Below, in pieces: positions 38,932 to 47,696 of a stretch of DNA of 64,000 nucleotides. The stretch is from Marinimicrococcus sp033875255 (GTDB lineage Bacteria > Pseudomonadota > Alphaproteobacteria > Geminicoccales > Geminicoccaceae). The translations under genes were made by a program, and so were the position numbers. Under the pieces are notes generated by a model. That model did no database searches and was not told where the DNA came from. It saw only the letters and a list, made by a program, of their open reading frames with translations. Each line of letters opens with the position of its first letter. Positions within the stretch are counted from its first letter, which is position 1. The DNA is taken from contig JAWZSN010000012.1 in the NCBI GenBank assembly GCA_033875255.1, forward strand, positions 1 through 64,000. The letters are read 5' to 3'.

Positions 38932-41124
38932 TTACAGGGTCGAGATTTCGATATTCCTGCCGAGCAGAAGTGCATCAACCGCCACGCAGCCCCGATCGGA
39001 GACAAGCAGCGGGTTGACATCCATCTCATCGATGAGATCGCCAAGGTCGGCGGCCAGCATCGAGAACCTAGAGAGCGCTTCGTGAAGACCGGCCTTGTCG
39101 GCGGCGGGCATCCCGCGCTTGCCGTCGAGCAGCGGGCTGATCCGCAACCGGCGGATCATCGCCTCCGCCTCCTGAAGGCTCAGCGGCGGCAACCTCACCC
39201 TTCGATCTTTCAGGATCTCGATCCAGACACCGCCGGACGCCACCATGACATAGGGACCGAACTGCTCGTCCCTGACGAGGCCGAAGGCGATCTCCGTGCC
39301 CTTGGGCGCCATCTCGGCGACGATCACCTCGGGTCCGAGCCGCGCTGACATCTCCGCATAGGCGGCGCGCAGGTCATCCTCGTCGGCGAGGCCAAGCCTC
39401 ACGCCACCCTGGTCGGACTTGTGCTGGATCCCCGGCGCTGCCGTCTTGAGAGCGACCGGAAAGCCGATGCCGCGCGCCGCGACCACCGCAGGCTCGATGG
39501 CATCGGCCCGGCAGGACCGCGTGGTGCGGATCCCGTAGTCGGCCAGGAGCGCCAGACCTTCCGTCTCGCCGAACGGCCGCCCTTCCGCGAGGCGTGCGCG
39601 CCAGCGGTCGCGAACGTCCGCCGCGACGGCCGGCGGAAATGTGCGCTGCATGGTCCGTCGGTCGCGAAAGGCCAGGTAGTTGCCGATCGCGTTCAGGCCT
39701 TCGTCGGTTCCGTCGATGACGGGCACGCCGGCCTCGGTGGCGGCCAGGGCCATCGCCCGGTGATCGACGGAGGCATAGTTGCTGATCACGACGACCGGCT
39801 TTCCGGTCTTGCCGCTGGAGTTGACGACCGCCCTCACGAAACCGCCCGCGATGAAGGAGCCGTCACGGATGTCCTGGAAGAGCGCGCCGATCGCCGTGTC
39901 CGGATCTGCCAGCATCGCATCCATGCAGGCTTCGACCTGGGCCTCGAAATCGCGTCCCGAGCCCCACACGTCGAGGGGGTTCTCCGGTCGAAGCCCGGCA
40001 TCGAGATGGGCGCTCAGCTTCTGCCTGGTCGCATCCGAGATCGCAGCGAATGGCACCCCTGCCTTCTCGGCGAGATCGGCGACCATCTCGCGCTCGCCGC
40101 CGGAATCGTGCAGGCTCGCCAGCCCGCCCGGACCTGCGGCGTCCGCCATGGAGAACAGGAGGAGGTTGGCCGCCAGCTGATCCAGCGTATCGACAGCGAT
40201 CACGCCGAAGCGGTCGAACAAGGCCTCGTAGGCCGCATCGTCGCCGGCGATCGCGCCGCTGTGGCTCGCGGCGAACGCTGCGCTCAGTTCGGTCCGTCCT
40301 ACCTTGAGGACGACCACCGGAATGCCGAGCCGGTCCGCCTTCTCGAGGGCCCGCGCGAACCGGGCGGGGTCCCGCGCCGCCTCGAGAAACATGCCGACCA
40401 CACGGGTGGCCGGCTGATCGAGGATCCAGTCGAGATAATCGGCCGCTGTCGTCGTCAGCTCACGTCCGCTCGAGACGCAGAGCGCGAATTTCAGGCGCTG
40501 GTCGCTGTTGGTGAGCGCGCTGAACGCCGAGCCGGATTGGGTGATGAGCGCGACCCCGCCCGGCTTCATGGGCATGTCCGCCGGATAGCCGCACACCCGC
40601 AGTCCGATCTGCGGATTGCAGAACCCGAGCCCGTTGCCGCCGCAGATCACCACGCCGGCGTCGCGGGCGATCTTCGCCAGACGGGCCGCGAGGCCATCGT
40701 CGGCGGCTCCCGTGAGGTCGCAGCTCGCGAAGATCGTGACCGCCCTGGCCCCGTGGCGCACGGCGTCGAGCAGGCCCTGCTCGAGATGCTCGTTGCCGAC
40801 GCCGAGCACCACGTGATCGACGCGCTCGGGCAGGCTGGCGAGGTCAGGAAAGCACGGCACGCCTTCCACGATCTGGTATTTCGGATTGATGGCGTAGACC
40901 CGGCCCTGATAGCCGTCGCGCGCTGCCGCGCGGATCATCGAGTTGCCTGGCGTGTTCGGGCGAACGGACGCACCGACGAAAGCGATCGAGGCTGGCCTCA
41001 GGAGGCCGTCAAGTTCATGGAGCGCATCCGGCGCCTGCGCCAGAGCCGCCGCATCCGCGAAAGATCGGCTTGCGCCGTCGTGTATTCCCACAGCCTGTCC
41101 CTGCGCAACTTTGCCGGTTCCCAC
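38932..41124 (-). CDS. NDP-forming acyl-CoA ligase (fused alpha-beta subunits, acetate-CoA ligase family)
   Basis: Enzyme of 730 residues that activates an organic acid to its CoA thioester with ATP to ADP plus phosphate (or the reverse) through a phosphohistidine. The N-terminal CoA-binding domain (LRPASIAFVGASVRPNTPGNSMIRAA) is followed by succinyl-CoA-ligase-like domains with ITQSGSAFSALTNS and ASHSGAIAGDDAAYEALFDRFGVI (probable phosphohistidine region). The C-terminal ATP-grasp domain contains GFPVALKTAAPGIQHKSDQGGVRLGL. The start is GTG at 41124 with AGGAAGG just upstream. Close families include feruloyl- and pimeloyl-CoA synthetases of this type. It is transcribed with the acyl-CoA dehydrogenase. 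Confidence 0.9.
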   Translation of the reverse strand: MGTGKVAQGQAVGIHDGASRSFADAAALAQAPDALHELDGLLRPASIAFVGASVRPNTPGNSMIRAAARDGYQGRVYAINPKYQIVEGVPCFPDLASLPERVDHVVLGVGNEHLEQGLLDAVRHGARAVTIFASCDLTGAADDGLAARLAKIARDAGVVICGGNGLGFCNPQIGLRVCGYPADMPMKPGGVALITQSGSAFSALTNSDQRLKFALCVSSGRELTTTAADYLDWILDQPATRVVGMFLEAARDPARFARALEKADRLGIPVVVLKVGRTELSAAFAASHSGAIAGDDAAYEALFDRFGVIAVDTLDQLAANLLLFSMADAAGPGGLASLHDSGGEREMVADLAEKAGVPFAAISDATRQKLSAHLDAGLRPENPLDVWGSGRDFEAQVEACMDAMLADPDTAIGALFQDIRDGSFIAGGFVRAVVNSSGKTGKPVVVISNYASVDHRAMALAATEAGVPVIDGTDEGLNAIGNYLAFRDRRTMQRTFPPAVAADVRDRWRARLAEGRPFGETEGLALLADYGIRTTRSCRADAIEPAVVAARGIGFPVALKTAAPGIQHKSDQGGVRLGLADEDDLRAAYAEMSARLGPEVIVAEMAPKGTEIAFGLVRDEQFGPYVMVASGGVWIEILKDRRVRLPPLSLQEAEAMIRRLRISPLLDGKRGMPAADKAGLHEALSRFSMLAADLGDLIDEMDVNPLLVSDRGCVAVDALLLGRNIEISTL

Positions 41125-41251
41125 GGGCCTTCCTGATCGTGGGCTCGGTGCTTCATGACTAGCGGATCACGAAGTTGTTGCGCACGCTCCGAAATATCAG
41201 GCCGGCATAAGCTGAGATCATGGGCACCTGCGGTTCGGGACATCGCAGGCT

Positions 41252-42175
41252 TCAGGAACCGAGCAGTTCCCCGCGCAGCATCTCCATCTCGTCGAGCAGC
41301 CAGTCGCGCACGAGAGCCGCAGGCTTGCGGAGGGTACGCCTGCTCGTTGCCACCAGATGGTAGTGATCGCCCGTGCGCAGCTCGTGTCTGGCGGCCCGCA
41401 CCAGCTCCTTCTCGAGCAGATCGTGCGAGACCACATGCCACCATCCCAGCGCGATGCCTCGCCCCTGGATGGCGGTCTGGATGACCACGGCGTAATCCGA
41501 AAACGTCAGGCTGCGGCTTCCCGACGGCAAGGGGTAACTGAATTCGGCAAGGTATCGGTGCCACGGGATGCGAGGAGAATGGGCGATATGGGCCAGCGTA
41601 TGGTGACGCAGGTCGCTGCAGTCGTCCAGGCTGCCATGTCTGGCCAGATATGCCGGGCTGCAGACAGGAACCACGATCTCCTCGATCAGCTTCCAGCTCT
41701 GCCGGTTGGCATTCGGCGGCTGGTTGTAGCGGATCCCGAAGTCGACATCCTCGACGGGACCATCCGGCTCGCCACGCAGAAGCTGAAAGCGCAGATCAAT
41801 CTCAGGGAAATTGGCCTTGAACCGGTCGAACCGGGGCATGAACCAATGCATCGCGAAAGCCGTCGAGAAGGAAAGCGTGACCGTGCCGGTGTTCCCGTGC
41901 ATGGCACGAATATCGTCCAGTGCCATCTCCACCTGCTGGAACCCGCTTCCGACGGCCCCGTAGAGGAGGCGACCCTCGTCGGTCAGGGTGAGGCCCGTGG
42001 GATTGCGCTTGAACAGCCTGGAGCCGAGATGGGCTTCCAAGCCGGCGATCATGCGGCTGATCGCCGACTGCGTCACGTTGAATTCCCGTGCCGCATGGGT
42101 GAAATTGAGGTGCCGTGCCGCGGCTTCGAACATGAAGATCGAATTCGGCGACGGAAGACGCTGGCGCAAGGACAC
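41252..42175 (-). CDS. LysR family transcriptional regulator (GcvA-like)
   Basis: DNA-binding regulator of 307 residues. The winged HTH at about 10-65 is SIFMFEAAARHLNFTHAAREFNVTQSAISRMIAGLEAHLGSRLFKRN, the GcvA/AmpR-like subgroup. The effector domain follows, with IQGRGIALGWWHVVSHDLLEKELV. Two GTG codons compete; the one at 42175 has GAGGAG 8 bp upstream, while the one at 42184 overlaps that site, so 42175 is chosen. It lies just upstream of the ligase-dehydrogenase pair on the same strand and probably controls it or the Pot-type operon. Confidence 0.9.
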   Translation of the reverse strand: MSLRQRLPSPNSIFMFEAAARHLNFTHAAREFNVTQSAISRMIAGLEAHLGSRLFKRNPTGLTLTDEGRLLYGAVGSGFQQVEMALDDIRAMHGNTGTVTLSFSTAFAMHWFMPRFDRFKANFPEIDLRFQLLRGEPDGPVEDVDFGIRYNQPPNANRQSWKLIEEIVVPVCSPAYLARHGSLDDCSDLRHHTLAHIAHSPRIPWHRYLAEFSYPLPSGSRSLTFSDYAVVIQTAIQGRGIALGWWHVVSHDLLEKELVRAARHELRTGDHYHLVATSRRTLRKPAALVRDWLLDEMEMLRGELLGS

Positions 42176-42343
42176 CGGACGCACTCCTCAAACATCGTCT
42201 CGAGCTCGTCCCGCCCGACGGCGGCGGCCGCACCGAGTGTTAGGGCATGACCGGCAATGGCGCCATCGGCGGTGTCGCGGCGCAGCAGATTGGCAGCGTG
42301 CCGCCAGCGACGGCCCGGGCGCGACCGTCGCGCGTTCCGCCGA

Positions 42344-43144
42344 TCACCGCCGGCCGTCGCTCCGGTGCGGTGCCGCGCCCGCTCCAGACCGTTGGCCCGG
42401 CGCGCCGTTGTAGCCGAGCTCGCGCGAGATGGCGGTCGCCGCCCGCGTCACGATGGCGCCGAGCTCGCCGCACCGATCGCTCAACCGGAAGTCGGGGCCG
42501 GAGACCCCGACGGCAGCGATCACCGACCCGCCCGCGTCCCGCACGGCGGCCGCGATGCCCCAGACACTGCTGCGCCACTCGCCGCGATTGATCGAATAGC
42601 CGCGCTCGCGCGTCGCGCGAAGGTCCGCCAGAAGCTCGTCCGGGGCGACGATCGTATGGCCGGAATGCTGCTCGAGACATTTCAGGACCGGCTGCAGCGG
42701 CACCTCGTCGAGATACGCCAGGATCGCCTTGCCGGTGGCGACGCAAAATGCGGGCGCCCGCCCGCCGATCCGGGTGTAGGCGCCGACCGGCTGGGGGCTG
42801 TCGATCTTGTCGATATAGATGACCTCGGTCTTGTCGAGGACCGACAGGTGGACCGCCTCTCCCGTCTCTTGCGCGAGGCCGCGCAGGATATCCGCCGCGC
42901 GCTGGCGCAGGTCGAGACGCCCGATCACGGTGGCCCCCATCTCCCAGAGCTTCAGGCTGGGCGCGAACTCGCGGCTGCGCGGGTCCTGGCGGATATAGCC
43001 CGCCGCCTCCAGGGTCTTGAGCACACGATGGGCGTTGCTCCTGGTCAGATCGAGATCGCCGGCCACGTCCGTCGAGCGCATCGGCATGTCGGAGCGCACC
43101 AGATGCTCGAGCACCTGCAGCCCCTTCAAGAGCGTCTTGTCCAT
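42344..43144 (-). CDS. IclR family transcriptional regulator
   Basis: Regulator of 266 residues. The N-terminal winged HTH is MDKTLLKGLQVLEHLVRSDMPMRSTDVAGDLDLTRSNAHRVLKTLEAAGYI, and the IclR effector domain shows ETGEAVHLSVLDKTEVIYIDKIDS and the typical C-terminal GYSINRGEWRSSVWGIAAAVRDAGGSVIAAVGVSGP. The ATG at 43144 is preceded by GGA-rich sequence; longer readings are not IclR-like. It lies 151 bp downstream of the CoA-transferase/thiol dioxygenase/crotonase operon on the same strand and is a candidate controller of it. Confidence 0.92.
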   Translation of the reverse strand: MDKTLLKGLQVLEHLVRSDMPMRSTDVAGDLDLTRSNAHRVLKTLEAAGYIRQDPRSREFAPSLKLWEMGATVIGRLDLRQRAADILRGLAQETGEAVHLSVLDKTEVIYIDKIDSPQPVGAYTRIGGRAPAFCVATGKAILAYLDEVPLQPVLKCLEQHSGHTIVAPDELLADLRATRERGYSINRGEWRSSVWGIAAAVRDAGGSVIAAVGVSGPDFRLSDRCGELGAIVTRAATAISRELGYNGAPGQRSGAGAAPHRSDGRR

Positions 43145-43295
43145 CCGGTTTCCGTGATCTTCGAGGCCCACGCCCGGAACTGCCGCGGCAATGGCCGCCG
43201 GCATCGGCGCCGGCGGCAAGCCCCGTAACCCTATCCTTTGGGCGTGGCTGTGGTCGAGCCCGACCGCCCCGGCCGGCCGCGCGGCGTGCCCGGCG

Positions 43296-44072
43296 TCAGT
43301 CCGCCGCTCGAGCACGACCCTCCGCGCGCGACGCGGCGGCGGCACGGGCACGCTCGCGATAGGCCGTGATCCGGTCCTTGAGGCCGGGCCGCACGGCCGA
43401 GCGGACAAGATTGGCGAGGTCGGCATCGACCAGGCCCGTATGCTCGGCCAGCGCTCCGCGGATGCCGGCCGCCGTCGCCGAGTCGAGTCGCCCGGCGCAG
43501 GCGGTCTCCTCCTCCAGCATCGCCTCGACCTCGTCCTCGCCGATCACGCGCGAGACGAGGCCGAGCGATCTGGCGCGTTCCGCGTCGATCTCCCTGCCCG
43601 ACGCGATGAGCTCCATCGCCGCCTCGGGCCCGGTGCGCACAGCGAGACGCCGCGAGCCCAGGACCAGCCCGAAGGCCGCGCCGGGGAAGCTGAAGCGCGC
43701 ACCCTCGATGGCCATGCGCCGGCCGCAGGCGGCAAAGAGGTCGGCGCCCGCACCAAAGACGCGCCCTTGCGCGAGCGCAAGGGTCTGGAACGGTGCCGTC
43801 CAGACGCGGGCCAAAAGCATCTCGATGCGCACGAAACGGGCAAGCAGCGCCGCATCGTCGGTCTCGGCCAGATCCGAGAGATCGAAGCCGGTGCAGAAGT
43901 TGCGGCCCTCGCCGCGCAGCACGAGGAGCCGCACCCCGTCCCGCTCCGCCTCTGTGAGCGCCGCGGTCAGGGCGCCGACCGTCTCGTCGGCAAGCGCGTT
44001 ACCCCGCGCCGGCCGGGTCAGCGTGACCTCCCGGCGGGCGCCATGGTCCGCGACCGAGACGGCCTCGCTCAT
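43296..44072 (-). CDS. Enoyl-CoA hydratase/isomerase (crotonase) family protein
   Basis: Crotonase-fold enzyme of 258 residues acting on an acyl-CoA. The oxyanion-hole segments are read in GRNFCTGFDLSDLAE and ALAQGRVFGAGADLFAACGRRMA, followed by FSFPGAAFGLVLGSRRLA. The usual catalytic glutamates of true enoyl-CoA hydratases are not clearly present (FGAGAD in place of xGGGxE), so it may act on another bond. It is translationally coupled to the thiol dioxygenase by a 4-bp overlap, and so belongs to the same pathway as the CoA-transferase. Confidence 0.87.
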   Translation of the reverse strand: MSEAVSVADHGARREVTLTRPARGNALADETVGALTAALTEAERDGVRLLVLRGEGRNFCTGFDLSDLAETDDAALLARFVRIEMLLARVWTAPFQTLALAQGRVFGAGADLFAACGRRMAIEGARFSFPGAAFGLVLGSRRLAVRTGPEAAMELIASGREIDAERARSLGLVSRVIGEDEVEAMLEEETACAGRLDSATAAGIRGALAEHTGLVDADLANLVRSAVRPGLKDRITAYRERARAAAASRAEGRARAAD

Positions 44073-44653
44073 CTGGCGACACCCCAGATGTTCGGGATCG
44101 TGCCATTCGAATAGCCCGAGATGAAGCTTTTCTCGCCCCCCTCCATCGGGAAGACGTGACGCTCGATCGCGCCGATGTCGCCGCCATAGACGTGGATCGA
44201 GATCGAGGTGCGGTCGGTCTCGGCGTTACTGACCTTGTGAATGTCGCCGATCCGCGGCGACACCGCGACCACCTCGCCCTCCTTCAGCAGGTCCTTGCGG
44301 CCCGGCACCGGACCGCCCTTGGAGAGCTCGTAGCTCTGCGACAGCTCCGAGCCGCGCAGCATGCCCACGAGGCCCCACACCGTGTGGTCGTGCACCGGGG
44401 TCTCCTGACCCGGACCCCAGACAAAGCTGACCACGGAAAACCGCTCGCGCGGATCGCAATAGAGCAGGTACTGCCGGTAGCGTTCCGGATGCGGCTCGGC
44501 GCAGTCCTCGGGCAGCCAGTCGTCATGGGCTACCAGGGCGCGAAGACTCTCCTTGCCGCGCTTGAGGATGACGGCCTCCTCGCCGCCGGCCTCCTCGACC
44601 AGAGCGCTCATCTCCGCGAGGAACGTGCGCAGCCGCCGGGTATTCTTGGTCAT
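44069..44653 (-). CDS. Gln-type thiol dioxygenase (3-mercaptopropionate dioxygenase-like)
   Basis: Mononuclear iron enzyme of 194 residues in the cysteine dioxygenase cupin family, oxidising a thiol to a sulfinate with oxygen. The three iron-binding histidines are His88 and His90 (PVHDHTVWG) and His139 (GDIHKVSN). The Ser152-His154-Tyr156 triad is in SIHVY. At the position of the cysteine-binding arginine of mammalian CDO the sequence has Gln61 (YRQYLLY). This is the mark of the bacterial Gln-type enzymes that prefer 3-mercaptopropionate over cysteine. It overlaps the crotonase gene by 4 bp and follows the family III CoA-transferase by 30 bp. Confidence 0.87.
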   Translation of the reverse strand: MTKNTRRLRTFLAEMSALVEEAGGEEAVILKRGKESLRALVAHDDWLPEDCAEPHPERYRQYLLYCDPRERFSVVSFVWGPGQETPVHDHTVWGLVGMLRGSELSQSYELSKGGPVPGRKDLLKEGEVVAVSPRIGDIHKVSNAETDRTSISIHVYGGDIGAIERHVFPMEGGEKSFISGYSNGTIPNIWGVAR

Positions 44654-44683
44654 TGCAATCCGTCTCCCGATCGCCCGATTGGT

Positions 44684-45871
44684 TCACGTCGACGCCTTGG
44701 CCCGGCGCTCTGCCTCGTCGAGCGCCGCCAGCACCGCATCGCGGTCGGCGCCGAGAGCCGGCGCACCGCTGCGGATCGGAGGTGCCGCGCCGTCGATCCT
44801 GAGCGGGCTCGCGAAGGTCCGGGTCGGCGCGCCGCCCGGAAGGGCGACCTCCTGCACCCAGCCCATGGCGGCGGTCTGCGGATCGGCCAGCGCCTCGGAA
44901 TAGCTGTTGATCGGCGCGCAGGGCACGCCGGCCGCCTCGAACCGGTCGAGCCAGGCGCGCGCGGTGCCCGTCGCGAAGACCTCGTTCAGGATGTCGCCGA
45001 GCGCCGTCTGGTTGGCCGCGCGGTCCACGGTGGAGCCGAACCGTGGATCCTTCGCCAGATCGGGCATGTCGACCACCTCGCACACCGCCCGCCACAAGCG
45101 ATCATTGCCCGCCGCGATCACGAAATGCGCGTCGGCGGCGCGAAACGCCGCGTAGGGGGCATTGCGAGGATGGGCGGCGCCGAGGCGCCGCGGGTCCTTG
45201 CCGCTGCCGAAATACTCGCTGGTCTGGAGGGCGGCGATGGCGAGGCTGGCACCCATCATCGAGATGTCGATGAAGCCGCCCGGCCCGCCCGCGCGCACCC
45301 GCGAGATCAGTGTCGCCACGGCGAAGGCGCCGTAGAGGCCGGTGGCGAAATCCGAGACCGGGACCCCGCACTTGACCGGCGCGCCGTCCGCCTCGCCGGT
45401 CACGCTCATGATGCCGGAGATCGCCTGCACGGTGACGTCGAAGCCCCCCTGCGCGGCGCGCGGCCCCGACTGGCCGAAAGCCGAGAGCGAGCAGTAGATA
45501 AGATCGGGACGCGCCGCGGCGAAGCGGTCATGGCCGAGGCCGAGCCGCTGCATGACGCCTGCACGATTGTTCTCGATGACCACGTCGGCCGTCTCGATCA
45601 GGCGGACCGCGATCGCATTGTCGCCGGGATCCTTGAGATCGAGCGCGATGGACTGCTTGTTCCGGTTGAGCGAGAGGAAATTCTCGCTGAACCCGTCCGT
45701 CATGGGAGGCCAATGCCGCAGCGTGTCGCCAGAGGGTGATTCGACCTTGACGATGCGCGCGCCCATGTCGGCGAGCAGCATGCCGCAAAATGGCCCCGCC
45801 GCGACATTGCAGAACTCGATCACCGTGACCCCCGACAGGGGCAGGTCAGGGCTGGGGTGGGCTGCGGTCAA
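44684..45871 (-). CDS. CaiB/BaiF family III CoA-transferase
   Basis: Transfers CoA between carboxylic acids through a covalent aspartyl intermediate. The protein has 395 residues. Family features are LSGVTVIEFCNVAAGPFCGMLLADMGARIVKVE, SLNRNKQSIALDLK, QAISGIMSVTGE and the catalytic Asp174 in VSDFATGLYG. The start is taken as TTG at 45871 with GGGAG 7 bp upstream; no ATG or GTG is available near it, and the longer frame upstream is not protein-like. It is the first gene of the CoA-transferase/thiol dioxygenase/crotonase operon. A family III enzyme activates 3-sulfinopropionate in Variovorax, so that role is plausible here. Confidence 0.9.
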   Translation of the reverse strand: MTAAHPSPDLPLSGVTVIEFCNVAAGPFCGMLLADMGARIVKVESPSGDTLRHWPPMTDGFSENFLSLNRNKQSIALDLKDPGDNAIAVRLIETADVVIENNRAGVMQRLGLGHDRFAAARPDLIYCSLSAFGQSGPRAAQGGFDVTVQAISGIMSVTGEADGAPVKCGVPVSDFATGLYGAFAVATLISRVRAGGPGGFIDISMMGASLAIAALQTSEYFGSGKDPRRLGAAHPRNAPYAAFRAADAHFVIAAGNDRLWRAVCEVVDMPDLAKDPRFGSTVDRAANQTALGDILNEVFATGTARAWLDRFEAAGVPCAPINSYSEALADPQTAAMGWVQEVALPGGAPTRTFASPLRIDGAAPPIRSGAPALGADRDAVLAALDEAERRAKAST

Positions 45872-46035
45872 TACGATGCTCCCGTGTCTGCCTTGCGATT
45901 CGGCTTCAGCCGGACGTCTGGCTGGTGAACCTGGTGACTGGTATGGCGCGGGCCTCTCGGGAACCGTGCACGCGGACCGGATCGGGGCGGGGCGGAAGCC
46001 CATGATCCCGCCCTTCCGTCCGTCTCTCCAAACGC

Positions 46036-46052
46036 ATCCCAATATTTGGGAT
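46036..46052. promoter_or_regulatory. Operator-like palindrome ATCCCAA-N3-TTGGGAT
   Basis: Perfect 7-bp arms around TAT, in an AT-rich patch about 14-30 bp downstream of the expected transcription start for the CoA-transferase operon. This is the position expected for a repressor site. The regulator is unknown; the IclR-family protein at 42344 is the nearest candidate. Confidence 0.45.
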
Positions 46053-46072
46053 CGCATCCTTTTATATGGAAA

Positions 46073-46101
46073 TGAGTGGCGGGCATGCCCGTTTGTGTCA
46101 A
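46073..46101 (-). promoter_or_regulatory. Promoter candidate for the CoA-transferase operon, with a dyad in the spacer
   Basis: A perfect TTGACA (46101-46096, minus strand) has CACTCA 17 bp downstream as a weak -10; an alternative TATAAA lies slightly further on. The 12-bp palindrome CGGGCATGCCCG (46080-46091) falls within the spacer and may bind a regulator. Confidence 0.35.
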
Positions 46102-46132
46102 CCCCGACCGACGACTGCCGGCACATGAGAAA

Positions 46133-46156
46133 GGGCGGCCCGGAGCGGGGCCGCCC
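46133..46156 (-). terminator. Terminator of the phnA-tct operon
   Basis: The all-GC 9-bp stem GGGCGGCCC / GGGCCGCCC with a 6-nt loop is followed on the minus strand by TTTCTC. It lies 31 bp after the tctA stop codon. Confidence 0.55.
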
Positions 46157-46187
46157 CGGGCTCGCCACGGTCCGGCTGCCTTGGCGC

Positions 46188-47696
46188 TCAGGCGCGGGCC
46201 GTCGCCGGACCCGCTCTCTTGAGCATGTCGACGAGCACGCCGGCGCACGTCACGGCGACGGCAAGGCCCAGGCAGACCGCCGCGACGGGCCGCTCGAAGA
46301 AGGCCAGAACGTCGTAGTCGGCGAGCAGGGCCGCCTTCATGAAAGAGGCTTCGCCCACGCGGCCGAGGATCAGGCCCAGCACGAGACCCGCCATCGAATA
46401 GCCGCTCTCGCGCAGGAACCAGGCCATCACGCCGGCGCCGAACATGACCCACACGTCGATCATCAGGTTGCGTTCCGCATAGGCGCCGATGGTCGAGATG
46501 ACGAGCAGGAAGATCATCAGGTAGCGGGTGTCGAGGCGCACGAGGTGCGTCACCGTCCGCGCCTCCACCCAGCCCAGCAGCAGGATACCCACATTGGCCA
46601 GCAGCATCGCCGCGAAAACGAGGCTGATGATGTCGGGGGCGGTGGTAAAGATGAGCGGACCGGGCTCCATCCCATGGAGCTGGTAGACGCCGATCATCAT
46701 GGCGGTGAGGGCGCCGCCCGGCAGGCCCAGGGCCAGCATCGGGATCATGGCGGCGCCGGTGGCGGCATTGTTGGCCGTCTCGGCGGCGATGACGCCGCGC
46801 AGCTCGCCGCGGCCGAACCTGCCGCTGCGTCCGGCGAGCGCCTTCTCGCTGCCATAGCTCACGAAGGCGGCGAGGCTGGCGCCCACGCCCGGCACGAGAC
46901 CGGCGAAGAAGCCGATGACCGTCGAGCGGCACACCGTCCAGCGTGACTGCAGGAGATCGGAAAGCGAGAAGTGCTCGCTTCCGCCCCCGGACCTCACGGC
47001 GGGCAGGGTGCCGCGGCTCGCGAGCTGCGAGAAGATCTCGACCACCGCGAAGACGCCCAGGATGAGCGGCACCGTCTTGATGCCGGCATAGAGCGCGTAG
47101 GAGCCGAAGGTGAAGCGCGGAGCGCTGTCGATGGGATCGGTACCGACGCAGGCCAGCAGCATCCCGAACAGCACCGAGAGCCAGCCCTTCCAGATGGTCT
47201 TCGCCCCCACCGTCGCGGCGATGGCGATGCCCAGCGCGACGATGCCGAAAATGTCGGCCGGCTGGATGGCCTGGACGGCCCAGCGGGCCGTGGCCTGTGC
47301 AGCAAAGATCATCACGAGGCTCGAGATCACGCCCCCCAGGGCCGAGCACAGAACGGCCGCGCCCACCGCCTTTCTCGATTTTCCGGCCCGCGTCAGCGGG
47401 TAGCCGTCGATGGCCGTGGCGGCATTCTCGGGGGCGCCTGGAATGTTGAAGAGGATCGCCGTGATGGCGCCGCCGAAGACGCCGGAGCAGTAGATAACCG
47501 AATAGAGCATGATCGCGTGGGCGGGGTTCATCTGCGCCGAGAACGGCAGCAGGACGGCACCCAGGGTCAGCATGTTGATGCCCGGAATGGCGCCGAAGAG
47601 CGAGCCCGCGCACAGGCCGCCGAAGAAAAGTGCCAGCGCCACCGGGTCCGTCACCAGCAGCCCCAACCCGTTGAACAGGAGCTCGAGGCTGCTCAT
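46188..47696 (-). CDS. tctA: Tripartite tricarboxylate transporter, large permease TctA
   Basis: Large membrane subunit of 502 residues with about 12 hydrophobic segments. TctA signatures are FGAIPGINMLTLGAVLLPFS, LYSVIYCSGVFGGAITAILFNIPGAPENAATAIDGYPLTRAGKSRKA, PGVGASLAAFVSYGSEK, and the mirrored second half ETANNAATGAAMIPMLALGLPGGALTAMMIG. The ATG at 47696 overlaps the TctB stop by 4 bp. It is the last gene of the phnA operon and is followed by a terminator. With TctB and TctC it forms a complete secondary uptake system for a carboxylate, probably the phosphonocarboxylate handled by PhnA. Confidence 0.95.
   Translation of the reverse strand: MSSLELLFNGLGLLVTDPVALALFFGGLCAGSLFGAIPGINMLTLGAVLLPFSAQMNPAHAIMLYSVIYCSGVFGGAITAILFNIPGAPENAATAIDGYPLTRAGKSRKAVGAAVLCSALGGVISSLVMIFAAQATARWAVQAIQPADIFGIVALGIAIAATVGAKTIWKGWLSVLFGMLLACVGTDPIDSAPRFTFGSYALYAGIKTVPLILGVFAVVEIFSQLASRGTLPAVRSGGGSEHFSLSDLLQSRWTVCRSTVIGFFAGLVPGVGASLAAFVSYGSEKALAGRSGRFGRGELRGVIAAETANNAATGAAMIPMLALGLPGGALTAMMIGVYQLHGMEPGPLIFTTAPDIISLVFAAMLLANVGILLLGWVEARTVTHLVRLDTRYLMIFLLVISTIGAYAERNLMIDVWVMFGAGVMAWFLRESGYSMAGLVLGLILGRVGEASFMKAALLADYDVLAFFERPVAAVCLGLAVAVTCAGVLVDMLKRAGPATARA

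Larger units (their letters stand above)
45872..46187. other. Intergenic region with promoter and dyads
   Basis: Region of 316 bp between the tct operon and the CoA-transferase gene. It contains the tct terminator hairpin (46133-46156), a TTGACA (46101-46096) with a dyad, an AT-rich patch and a second dyad (46036-46052). The remaining 160 bp before the TTG start hold nothing I recognise. Confidence 0.5.
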
